Source: an uncultured Bacteroidales bacterium (GTDB lineage Bacteria > Bacteroidota > Bacteroidia > Bacteroidales > Paludibacteraceae). Taken from it: a DNA stretch of 50,972 nucleotides. The DNA lies in assembly GCA_944322025.1 (NCBI GenBank), contig CALUOH010000042.1, positions 1 through 50,972 of the forward strand. Direction: 5' to 3'. The notes under the pieces are model-generated. The model searched no databases and was not told where the DNA came from. It saw nothing but the letters and a program-made list of their open reading frames with translations. Of the stretch, positions 34,781 through 44,700 are shown piece by piece. Within the stretch, counting starts at the first letter, position 1. Every line of letters begins with the position of its first letter. Made by a program: the position numbers and the translations under genes.

Positions 34781-34832
34781 GCCGAGGGGGGGCGCGCCGG
34801 GGCGGCGTGTGAGCTGAGGCGGAGGCCGAGGG

Positions 34833-34859
34833 CTTCCGCAGGGGCGACCGCTGCGGAAG
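34833..34859 (+). promoter_or_regulatory. Intercistronic hairpin before the major fimbrillin
   Basis: CTTCCGCAG (34833-34841) and CTGCGGAAG (34851-34859) form a 9-bp perfect stem with a 9-nt loop, without a U-run. It may act as a processing or stability element separating the fimbrillin message. Confidence 0.5.
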
Positions 34860-34927
34860 TATTAGCGAACCGGAAACAAGACAGAAATATGATATTTATA
34901 TTACTAATTTTTTAATTCTCAGTTTTA

Positions 34928-36163
34928 ATGAAGAAACAGTATGTTAAGTCCGCCATGTTTATGGCGGCACTTGCGGGAATGGTCGGACTGACTTCCTGCG
35001 AGAACAAGAATGAAATGAATGTAGGCAACCAGCCAAGCGGCATCATGACCGAGGCAACAATGGGTGTATCGGTAAGGCCAAGCATCTCGTCCAAATCGTC
35101 ACCCGACGATGTGAACATGGGTACAGCGATTAAGGACATCAACAACATCGCAATCATCCCGATGGTAGGTTCTAATTATGCCAACCCCATTTCTCTCGGA
35201 AACCTTACCGGAGCTAATGCAGCCACTGGCATATCAAAGACTGCAAGCATAGACCAGAACACTGACGGTTTCATCGTTTACGGAGGTCTGCTTGACCCTA
35301 TCAGTGAGAACACGGCTTTCGTACCTGCAAACCAGAAGTTTACATTGCAGGAGGATGGCTCAGTATCTGATTGGGGAAGCACTCCGGCTACGGTTTACAG
35401 TCCTTACAGCCTGTTCTATTTCTTAGAGGCAAAAGCCGGTGACAATAACATTGAGACGGCAGAGACAGGTACTGACTGGGCAAGTGCAAGTTATAGTGCC
35501 CTTGGCAGCGGCTTGACCGTAGGCGAGGCCAAGTATATCAAGGTTAAGAACGTGCGCTATGGCGTAGGCGCACTTGCAGTAGCTGTGCTTGACGGAGTAG
35601 ACGGTACAACCGACATTGACGGCGCAGACGGCGAGCAGACTTGGGATGACGTAAAGGCCGATATAGCACTTGCGGGCATGACCATCAATAACCATCCTGC
35701 AGAGCTTGACTATAAGTTCGATGCTACCGGTACGGCTACACAGCCTGTGTATGTTTCGATAAATGCAGGTCAGAGCGGTTTTGTCGCAGACAGACTTACT
35801 ATTTCTGACGGCAAGGTGACCGGCGCAAACTACTATGCACCAGTGGCACAGTGCGGCGATGCAGACCATGACGTTACCCTGACATTCCGTTTCCAGAACA
35901 ACAGCGGCGAGTCAATATTCGTAGGCAAGGAGATGGCGCAGGAAGTAACTAACGGCGCATACTTCTATATGAACGCTATCGTACGTTATGAGGGCAGTGA
36001 GGCTACAAATACGTTCGCTAAATTCACCACTACTCTTGTGAACGCTACACTGAAAGACCTTACCAAGGCAACAACCGACCCTGTAGAGCCGACAGAGGCC
36101 GAGATAGGTATAGAGGTCAACACAGATTGGGAGACCGGCCACGTGTATGATGTTGAGATGTAA
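34928..36163 (+). CDS. Mfa1-like major fimbrillin (type V pilus subunit)
   Basis: The protein has 411 residues and a lipoprotein signal (MFMAALAGMVGLTSC, Cys at about 24). Type V pilins of this family are lipidated, moved to the outer membrane, cleaved by a trypsin-like gingipain-type protease and polymerised by strand exchange; a possible arginine cleavage site is in VSVRPSIS (near residue 56). The body shows the two-domain pilin layout, with AAVFVPANQKF-like and YYAPVAQCGDADHDVTLTFRF stretches, and ends in a strand-rich tail (IGIEVNTDWETGHVYDVEM). It stands between the OmpA-like protein and an Mfa2-like anchor. AT-rich sequence without a Shine-Dalgarno precedes the ATG, typical for highly expressed Bacteroides genes. 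Confidence 0.82.
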   Translation: MKKQYVKSAMFMAALAGMVGLTSCENKNEMNVGNQPSGIMTEATMGVSVRPSISSKSSPDDVNMGTAIKDINNIAIIPMVGSNYANPISLGNLTGANAATGISKTASIDQNTDGFIVYGGLLDPISENTAFVPANQKFTLQEDGSVSDWGSTPATVYSPYSLFYFLEAKAGDNNIETAETGTDWASASYSALGSGLTVGEAKYIKVKNVRYGVGALAVAVLDGVDGTTDIDGADGEQTWDDVKADIALAGMTINNHPAELDYKFDATGTATQPVYVSINAGQSGFVADRLTISDGKVTGANYYAPVAQCGDADHDVTLTFRFQNNSGESIFVGKEMAQEVTNGAYFYMNAIVRYEGSEATNTFAKFTTTLVNATLKDLTKATTDPVEPTEAEIGIEVNTDWETGHVYDVEM

Positions 36164-36217
36164 TTTCTCTGACCAATAATTTTATAGATTGAGAGCTGTC
36201 CGCGTGAGCGAGCAGCA

Positions 36218-36248
36218 GGCTGCGGAGGCCTGATACGCGTCCGCAGCC
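36218..36248 (+). promoter_or_regulatory. Intercistronic hairpin after the major fimbrillin
   Basis: GGCTGCGGA (36218-36226) pairs with TCCGCAGCC (36240-36248) across a 13-nt loop, no U-run. It could protect the fimbrillin mRNA 3' end or attenuate transcription into the minor genes. Confidence 0.5.
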
Positions 36249-36274
36249 GCAAGGGATATAACGGATAAAAGGAT

Positions 36275-37225
36275 ATGGAACTTAGAAGACTATACGGTGC
36301 GTGTGCCGTGACGGCGGCAGTGCTGCTGGCGGCGGTGTCGTGCATAGACGAGGATTTGTCGAAGTGTCCGCCGGAGGAGCGGGAGATGACCGTGCGCTAT
36401 TCGATAGTGATAGAGGAGGGACAGGATTCGGCGTTCGTGCAGGAGCTGACATCGGTGCACATGGGCTTCTGGGACAACAGCGGTACGCTGGTGCACGAGA
36501 AGACGTTCGCTCAGAGCGAGCTGCCGGAGGACCTGACGTTTACTGTGACGCTGCCGGCAGACAGGTACAGCCACATAGTGACGGCTAACTGCCAGACGGA
36601 TGCCGACGGGGGGCACAACCATTTCGGCACTACGCCGGGAGATGTGGAATTTACCCGCCCGGAGACGGCACCGGACACTATCAAGGCCATGCGTGTGCCT
36701 CCTTACTCCGGTACTCTGACGATGGACACAGAGGACAGCCTGAGGGGGGAGTACACGGTGGAGATACACCCGGTGGTGGGGAAGATGGAGATAACGGTGG
36801 CGCACAGGGAGTATCTGACGGACATACGCTGCATGGTGGGCGGCACGCTGGGCGGTTATTACTGCTGGGACGACCGCTACGAGGAGAACAGCCGCCTGCG
36901 GACGGACGCTACGGAGATGAGGAGCGCGAGCGGGGACAGCGTGACGCAGTTCAATTTCTACACGTTCCCGACGACGGACGGCGGCGAGGGGGCTTCGTAT
37001 GCCCCGGCGACAAAGGCGGTGAGAGGGGATTGGGAGCTATACATATTCTCGTACTGCACGATAACGGGCAAGACGATAAGGCATAAGTTCATGATAGACG
37101 AGCCGCTCTATCCGGGACAGGTGTACAGGAACAGGTTTGAGATTGACGCGGACGACGTGAGCGATGTGGGCGTAGAGGTGGATACGGACTGGAAGCCGGG
37201 CAACGACATGGATGTCGACATGTGA
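36275..37225 (+). CDS. FimB/Mfa2-like fimbrial anchor lipoprotein
   Basis: The protein has 316 residues with a lipoprotein signal (GACAVTAAVLLAAVSC, Cys at about 22) followed by IDEDLSKCPPEE, the typical start of the FimB/Mfa2 (DUF1812) family. Characteristic blocks follow: VHMGFWDNSGTLVHEKTF, LPADRYSHIVTANCQ, YTVEIHPVVGKMEITV and, near the end, VDTDWKPGNDMDVDM. Mfa2 of Porphyromonas gingivalis anchors the pilus to the outer membrane and limits its length; the same role is likely. It lies 111 bp after the major subunit and before a minor subunit. Confidence 0.85.
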   Translation: MELRRLYGACAVTAAVLLAAVSCIDEDLSKCPPEEREMTVRYSIVIEEGQDSAFVQELTSVHMGFWDNSGTLVHEKTFAQSELPEDLTFTVTLPADRYSHIVTANCQTDADGGHNHFGTTPGDVEFTRPETAPDTIKAMRVPPYSGTLTMDTEDSLRGEYTVEIHPVVGKMEITVAHREYLTDIRCMVGGTLGGYYCWDDRYEENSRLRTDATEMRSASGDSVTQFNFYTFPTTDGGEGASYAPATKAVRGDWELYIFSYCTITGKTIRHKFMIDEPLYPGQVYRNRFEIDADDVSDVGVEVDTDWKPGNDMDVDM

Positions 37226-37301
37226 CCGGGGGGTGCCGCAGGAGTGCCGTCAGGGGGCGGTGCAATCAAAATATAGAGGTGTAAAACAAAAGAACGGGAT
37301 T

Positions 37302-38267
37302 ATGAAAAGGATAATTAGGTATATGGCACTGGCGGTGATGGCCATGGCGGCCGTCACGGGTTGCACGGAGAGCGGCTGCCCGGAGTGCGAGAGGGATATG
37401 AGCGAGGTGACGCTGAGCCTGAATGTGTCACTGCCGACAAAGGCTATCGGCGATCCCGGCTCGGGACATACCGAGACAGAGGCGGCGTGGGAGCACATGC
37501 TGGTCTATTTCGTCTACGACGACGGTAATGTGTATCCGTGCCATCTGACGAGGAGCGAGTATGACAATGACGGAGACAAGCGTTTCACGTTCACCGTGTT
37601 CGAGGGGACGGGGACGGTGTATGCCGTGGCGTTTAAAGGGGACGCGGCCGACTATATGAAGATAGGGAGTGCGGCGGACGTGAGGGGCTTGCAGACGGGA
37701 AGTCTGGATGCCTACGGTACGCTGGAGGAGAAGAAGCAGTATATGCTGAGCCTGCTGAGCGGGAAGTCGGGGCAGTTCACGTTTGACGCTGACGCGACGG
37801 CTGGTAACAGTACGGATGTGACGCTGACGAGGGTGGCGGCGAAGGTGGATGTGCACTATGACCTGCAAGAGGCATACGAGAACGGCGGCTATGTGAGCGC
37901 GACGATGGGGCATATAAGTTTCTACGGGCTGACGGCGGGGTATTTCTTCCCTGAGGAGAACGCGGAGGCTCTGGCGTGGATGGAGCAGAACCAGACGGTG
38001 ACGGCCACGCTTGACGGGGCGGTGAGCGAGAGGAGCGGGCGGACGTATTTCTACGCTCTGCCGGGGATTAGGAACAAGGTGGAGTTTGCGGTGACTTATG
38101 AGCAGGGAACGGGCGCACTCAGCGGGGAGCGTACGTACAGGGCGACGTTCGTTGAGCCGGTGGAGGCGGCATCGTGGCACTATATGAGGTTTCATGTGAG
38201 CGGTACGGACGGGAATGTGACGGGAAGCGGGCTGACTGTGGAGAGAGACCCGCAACCGCAGCCGTAA
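37302..38267 (+). CDS. Minor fimbrillin / FimB-Mfa2-related lipoprotein
   Basis: The protein has 321 residues from the ATG at 37302, which gives a lipoprotein signal (YMALAVMAMAAVTGC, Cys at about 21); an upstream in-frame start at 37212 overlaps the previous gene and lacks this. The start CPECERDMSEVTLSLNVSLPTKA is Mfa-like. Later blocks are YVFDDGNVYPC-like, VTLTRVAAKVDVHYDL and YFYALPGIRNKVEFAVTYE. Proteins at this position serve as tip or accessory subunits incorporated into the shaft. It is the last gene of the operon and is followed by a terminator. Confidence 0.75.
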   Translation: MKRIIRYMALAVMAMAAVTGCTESGCPECERDMSEVTLSLNVSLPTKAIGDPGSGHTETEAAWEHMLVYFVYDDGNVYPCHLTRSEYDNDGDKRFTFTVFEGTGTVYAVAFKGDAADYMKIGSAADVRGLQTGSLDAYGTLEEKKQYMLSLLSGKSGQFTFDADATAGNSTDVTLTRVAAKVDVHYDLQEAYENGGYVSATMGHISFYGLTAGYFFPEENAEALAWMEQNQTVTATLDGAVSERSGRTYFYALPGIRNKVEFAVTYEQGTGALSGERTYRATFVEPVEAASWHYMRFHVSGTDGNVTGSGLTVERDPQPQP

Positions 38268-38279
38268 GGGGCATTTGGA

Positions 38280-38301
38280 GGGGGTCAAGCCCCCGGTTTT
38301 T
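38280..38301 (+). terminator. Terminator of the fimbrial operon
   Basis: GGGGG (38280-38284), loop TCAAG, CCCCC (38290-38294), then GGTTTTTAG, 12 bp after the stop of the minor fimbrillin gene. Confidence 0.75.
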
Positions 38302-38405
38302 AGAGGCGTTCCGCCCCACTCCCCCTTTGTTTACATAAGAAAGCTGTCGTCGCTGCCCCAAGGGGGAGGGCGGGAGAGGAAGCCTTTGTGATTAGGACGG
38401 GGGCA

Positions 38406-38603
38406 AGGGGGAGAGTGGATTTCCCTTCGGGGAGGTGCGGAGAGAGTAGGGCGGACGTTCGGAGGGAGTATTACGAGAGTACGAGTTTTTAACCTTAATT
38501 CACCCTTTGGGTCTTTGAGCCGATAGGGTGAGGGCGGGGAGAAGATAGGGAGAGGATAAGGAGGAGATAAGGCGAGAGTACGTATTTTTAACCTCGATTA
38601 ACG
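38406..38603 (+). repeat. 11-bp-phased degenerate array, locus 5 (longest)
   Basis: At least 15 units run without slip from 38439: GGAGAGAGTAG (38439), GGCGGACGTTC (38450), TACGAGAGTAC (38472), GAGTTTTTAAC (38483), TGAGCCGATAG (38516), GGAGAAGATAG (38538), GGAGAGGATAA (38549), GGAGGAGATAA (38560), GGCGAGAGTAC (38571) and GTATTTTTAAC (38582). The GAGAGTA/TTTTTAAC pair occurs twice, exactly 99 bp (nine units) apart. It fills most of the spacer between the fimbrial operon and the giant gene; the remaining 100 bp before the ATG show only a weak GATATTTG promoter-like box. Confidence 0.78.
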
Positions 38604-38709
38604 GAGGATGGTGGGCGACAGTGGCTGTCGCGGCTCGGCCGGGATGAGGAGAGCGGTGACGGGGGTACGGAGCTGTGAATGACTGATATTTGGAAAACAA
38701 TAAATCGTT

Positions 38710-41700
38710 ATGATTATGAGGATATGTACATTTAAGAGTGGTGCTGCGCGGGCGATGTGTGCAGTGCGCAGTGCCGTTCTGTTTGTGATGCTTTTGTGGT
38801 GTGGTACTGCTGCTGCCATGCGTTATTATGTCGCGCCGACGGCACAGGGCACGGGTGACGGTTTGTCTTGGGGTAATGCCACGACATTGTCGGAGGCGTT
38901 GATCAGGGCTGTGGCCGGCGATGAGATTTGGGCACTGGGTTTCAGCGAGATAACCGATAAGGCAGCGCATGTCTATACAGTGCCGGCAGAGGGGCTGACC
39001 TTGAAGTCGGGGGTGAGGCTCTATGGCGGCTTTGCCGGGACGGAGACGGCTCTGGCAGACCGCGCGAGGACCGGCAAGGCATTCACGTTCGCCAACCGTT
39101 CGGTGCTGAGCGGTGACCTGAACGGCGACGATGCGGTGACGGGCGAACATCTCATATTCCCCGGCAACGGTACACGCAAGGATAACGCCCGACATGTGCT
39201 TGTCATGGATCTTGACCCGTCAAAGAGCGACAACAATAACCACTATTTGACAGTGGTCGACGGCTTCACCATCATGGGCGGCCATGCGGCGGGGACGGGA
39301 GCAGACAGCGTGGGCGGCGGCGTGAGCGTCATCAATGGAGGCGTGAACGGTGCGGGCGCGTACAGGATAGAAAACTGCTTTCTTTTCAACAACTATGCCA
39401 AGAGCGGCGGCGCGGTATATGTAGACGCGTCGGTCGTCCGCGTTGCGGAGGTGTCGCTCATTAGCCGCTGCGCGATGTATAACAATGCGGCGGGCGAACG
39501 CAGCGTGGAGGCCAACGACGGCGCGGGCATATATCTGGCCGGGTACGGAGTGGTGGTCAACAGTTCGCTGTTCAACAACGACAACGGCGGCGTGAAGCTT
39601 TCCACGGCGGCGCAGGTGATAAACACTACCGTGGTGCGCAACACGGGCGGCGGCATAGGCATGATAGAGGAGTACTCGGGGGGGTATAACGTATATAACA
39701 CCGTGGTGTGGGGCAACAACGCACTCTATTCAAGCCATGCACCGCAGTTCAGCCACTCGGCGTATCCGGAGGATGAGCAGCAGGGCGGCGATGCGGGCAA
39801 TGTGCAGATAGATGTGAGCAACCGTGCACCCGGTGTTGCGGCGGCCATGTTCGAGTCTCCGTCTACTAAGGCTGGCTACGATATTGATTTTGAATGGAGG
39901 GAGATGGCATATCCACTCTGGTCGTGGTCGCTGCTTGAAGGGTCGGCACTGATGGACAAGGGTGACGATGCGGCTTATGACGCTTCGGCATATGGGGCAA
40001 ACGATATGGCGATGGCTGTCCGTACTGATGCCTCCGGGGCGATAGACATAGGCGTGTACGAGTATCAGCATACGCCTGCGAACAGGATAGTACGCGTCAA
40101 GCCTGACGGTGATGACGGCAACGACGGCTCTTCGTGGGACAAGGCATACAGGACGGTGCAGAGGGCGATAGACGCCCTGGCCTCGGCTGATGGCGGCGAG
40201 GTGTGGGTGGCTGCCGGCGTATATGCGCCGACGACGCTCATGGATCCGAGTGACCAGACGACAGCGGCGTTCGTGATGAAGGACGGCGTGAGCGTGTACG
40301 GCGGATTTGCCGGGACGGAAGATAGCAGGGCCGAACGTCAGAAAAAGGAGGGTGGCATGCCGTGGGAGTTCGTGAATGTGACGGTGTTTGAGGCTTCTGG
40401 ATATATGCTTGACGCTGCTAAGTGGAATGGCACGGACAACAGGTGGAGCGTCACAAGCTCGTCTAACCATGTGGTGTGGTTTGACGGGACTGATGCTGGC
40501 GGTACGGACTTCGGGCAGGTGACGGTGCTTGACGGAGTGACGGTGAGGGGTGGCCACGCCACGGCATCGTACACCGGCACGTTCGGCGGTGGCTGTGGAG
40601 CGGGTGTCTATATGGATAACCGTAATGCGCGTCTAACCAACTGTATAGTGGCTGAGAATGCGGCTGACGGCAACGGCGGCGGTGTCTATCTCGGCGGCGG
40701 ACGCATAGAGGGCTGTCTGCTCTACAACAACGGTGCTGACGGCAACGGCGGTGCGGTCTACATTAACAACTCGGGACTTGTGCTGCGCTCCATGCTGGCC
40801 AACAACGCCGCAGACAACGGCGCAGGTGCGTATCTCGCGAATGGCGGCAACGCTTCCGACGGCCACAACCATCCTGAATATCTCATACTCTCCACATCGG
40901 TGGTGAGCAACAATACGGCACGAAAGAACGGTGCGGTATATTGCGACAGGGGCGGTGTGCTGATACACAACACCATAACCAACAACAGCGCACCGAGGGC
41001 CACAGACGTGACAGACCCGCAGGCTACACGTACGGGCGGTCTTTATATAGATTCTTATACGCTGGCAATCAACACGATACTGTGGAATAACGCGCAGAGC
41101 GGCCGTGACGTGCCGATGTATGCCGTGAACCCTACGCAGCAGAACGTGCGTTTCTACAATTCCGCCATTTCGGGCATGAACAACGCTATATGGAACGGGA
41201 CTCTGCAAAGTTCTCTTACATCACTGGCCGGCACAAACAGGGGCGGGGAGTCGGAGATGAACCCGGAGTTCGCAGAGGGCGGAGCGGGAACGAACATGCC
41301 CGATGAAAATGCGATAGATACTAAGGCGGGCGTGCAGGGCGACTGGACCTCGATAGACTACTTCTGGCAGCCGGTGCAGGGCGCAAACCTCAGGGCGATA
41401 GGCATGGAGCTTTCCGCCTTCCCCGATGAGGTGCTGCTTGCCCCCGAACTTGACATAAAGGGAACGCTCTTCTCTCAGAAGCCGAGCGCGGGCGCACACA
41501 TGATAAGCCAGCAGCGCCTTGCACATGTGCAGGATGGTGAGAACCTTGTGCTGTATGTCGATACCGAGTGCACTGATCCGACGCACGACGGCTCTTCGTG
41601 GGACAAGGGCTACCGTTCGCTCAACGAGGCAATAGCATATTTCTCGAAGATGACCGATGTGCCGGCCGGAGTGACGCGCCTCGTCGTATGTGTCATGGAG

Positions 41701-44700
41701 GGCGAAATCTTTCCCCGCTACGCACATACGGGCAATGACCCCAAGAGCGCGACCATCAACATACCGGCCATGAAGAGCGGCAAGCCGATAGTCATCATGG
41801 GCGGCTTCGAGCGCAGACCAGTGGGCGAGAGGACGAACCTGAGGCGCAACCCGGTGCTCTTCCGCACGGTGATAGACGGTAACCCCGAAGGCAGAAGCCT
41901 CGAAGAGGGCCTGCACCACAATGTCACGGTGGGTGTCGGGGCTAATGTCTACATCAACGGCTTCCACATCATCAACGGCTATGCCGCCGGCGATGCCTCC
42001 ATTCAGTACGGGGCGGGCATACTGGTCTATGACAATGCCACGCTGTATGTCCGCAACACGGTCTTTGAGAACAATACGGCATACGACGGGGCTGCCATCT
42101 CTGTGGTAGACCCGCGCACTACGCAGGTTAAGGTTATAGAGTTGGACAACTGCGTGATAAACAACAATACTAATACTAACCCATACGGCAATGATGCGCT
42201 GGTTACAGGTAATGTAAAGCTGGATTTTGTCTCGATAGTGAACAACAGCGCTTCGGGCGCGATAGCCAGGTGGTCTGACACATCATTCTCCGCAGGAAAC
42301 AGAAAGGGTACTAATACTCACGAGGATATGTCTGTCGATGCCTCCATGTTTGAGAATCCGACCACGGCGCAGGGCGCGACGGTAGGTTTCCGTACATACT
42401 ATGGTGGCAACTCTTCTTTCCGTCCTGCCAACGCCAACCCGGTGGTCAATAAGGCGGGGGATGCCAGGCCCGTATGGACTGGCCAGGACATTACCGTGGA
42501 AGGCAGCCGCAGCACCGGCGGCGCGGCAGACCTCGGCGCGTTTGAGAGCGATATGCCTGCGGACGGCACTGTCATATATGTGCGTACTGACGGTAATGAC
42601 AATAATGACGGGTTGGCATGGGACAGAGCGTATGCCACTATAACGAAAGCTCTTTCTGTGGCAAACGCAGGTCAGGATATATGGGTTGCTGCCGGTGAAT
42701 ATGTGGAAAATGTTATAATGAAAGAGGGTGTCAATGTATTGGGCGGCTTTGCAAAGACAGGTTCGCCAAAAAATGAGTTAGACGGCATTAACAGGGACAT
42801 CTCGCACACATTGCCCGAATTTACTACCACAATAAACGGTAAGAATGGCGCGATTGTTAGGGAAAAGTATAACCTTGACGATATCAGTAAGCGTGTATTG
42901 ACGCAGCCGAACGACTTTACGACACCTACCACGTGGGAGGGCTTTGTCCTGACTGGCGGCTATACTGCCATTGATAAGCAGGGAGCTGGCGCAAACCTTA
43001 TGAATAACGGTATATTAAAGAATTGCCGTATCACGGGAAACACGTATATGGACTATGGTAACTTGAGAAGATTGCATCAGGAGCATTCTCGGTTGGGGTG
43101 GCGACCAGGAGAATACTTAGGTAACTGGGAAACCCTTACCACTAATAACAGTTCTGTCGGCAGTGGTGGAGGCGGTGTGTATTGTGCAAAAGGTGGTCTT
43201 GTGGAAAATTGTCAGATAGTCGGTAACAACTTGCTGTGTGACAATAATACGAGTTGGGATGGATATTTAGATGACGATACGAGGTATAGATATTCTACAA
43301 ATAATAGTGGAAGCCTTTATGCACGTGGAGCAGGCCTTTATATAGACGGAGGTTCGGTGATAAACACTATTATTGCGGAGAACTATGTGGGCTATTGTGG
43401 CTTTCTCGGCAGGACGGACAATACAGATTTCACTAATGTGTTGGGTACTGCTGTGTATGTGTCATCCGAGAGCTATTTCTATAATTGTTCTGTAGTGAGA
43501 AACGGAGGTGGTTGGAGTAATTCAAATCACCCTATTATCCCCGGTGTATGGGATAACGAGCTTAATTCGACATTCTATAATTGTATAGTCGCAGGGAATA
43601 TGGGTTATGGAAATACGCGGGAAAATTATTCTCAGATAGGTAAAGGAATTCATGGCATACCTGCCAATTTATATTATACATACTTTACTTATGTGGCAGA
43701 TGTAGATGGAGAGCCTACGGTCGACCCCATTGCATTGTTCCCTGAACGTAATAACAAATGGAATACGGATTTGCAGTCACTGGGGATAAATGACTATGAT
43801 GATTTTCTGAAATCCTATGCTAATCAGAATATTTTGGATGCTTCATACGAACTTGTGCCGCAGGCTGGAAACCCCTGTCTTAATACCGGAAATGAGGACT
43901 ATGTAAATGGAGTCAGCGGGCCGGTCATTGATATCGATGCGAAGGGACGTGACCGTATTCAGGATTGTGCTGTGGATATGGGTGCGTATGAAAGTGACAA
44001 TGCCGGAAATATAGCCCATGCAGAAGGAGAGTATATATATTATGTATCTATGGACGGTGCCGGGTTGCGCAACGGCTCATCGCCTGACAACGCAGCCTGC
44101 GAGATGAAGTTGCAGGACATACTCAATGCGGCGGGGCGCGACGCGGCGGCCGGCAACAGACCGGTTGTGAAGATAGCCGGTTATGAGAACGCCACTATGA
44201 ACAACCAACTCTACAACGCCAACAGGCTGAGCGACGGGAACGACCCGCAGAGCTACACCTTCACCGTGCCTTACGGCGTGACGGTGATGGGCGGATACAA
44301 CGAAAACGGAACTCCCGCCTTTGACGACGCTACCCGCAATGCGGCACGCTATATGACCGTGCTGACCCCGAAGGCCGTGAAAGAGGGGCAGGAGGTGAAC
44401 GGCTACCATGTGGTGACCTTCGGTGAAAAGCCGGCGGATTGGACTGGTGCTGACGTACAGACCATTGTCGACGGCATCTATCTCGAAGGCGGTAAGGCGA
44501 CTGCAACTGCGGGCACTGGCAATGACAACACGCGCGGCGGTGGCGCGATAGTGCCCGCGTGGGGACATCTGCGCAACTGCGTGGTGCGCGGCAACGAGGC
44601 TGTCGAGGGCGGCGGTCTCTACCTCAAAGCCGGCGCGATGGTGAGCGGCTGCGGTATAATAGGAAATACGGCTACCGACTTCGGCGGAGGCGTTTATGCT

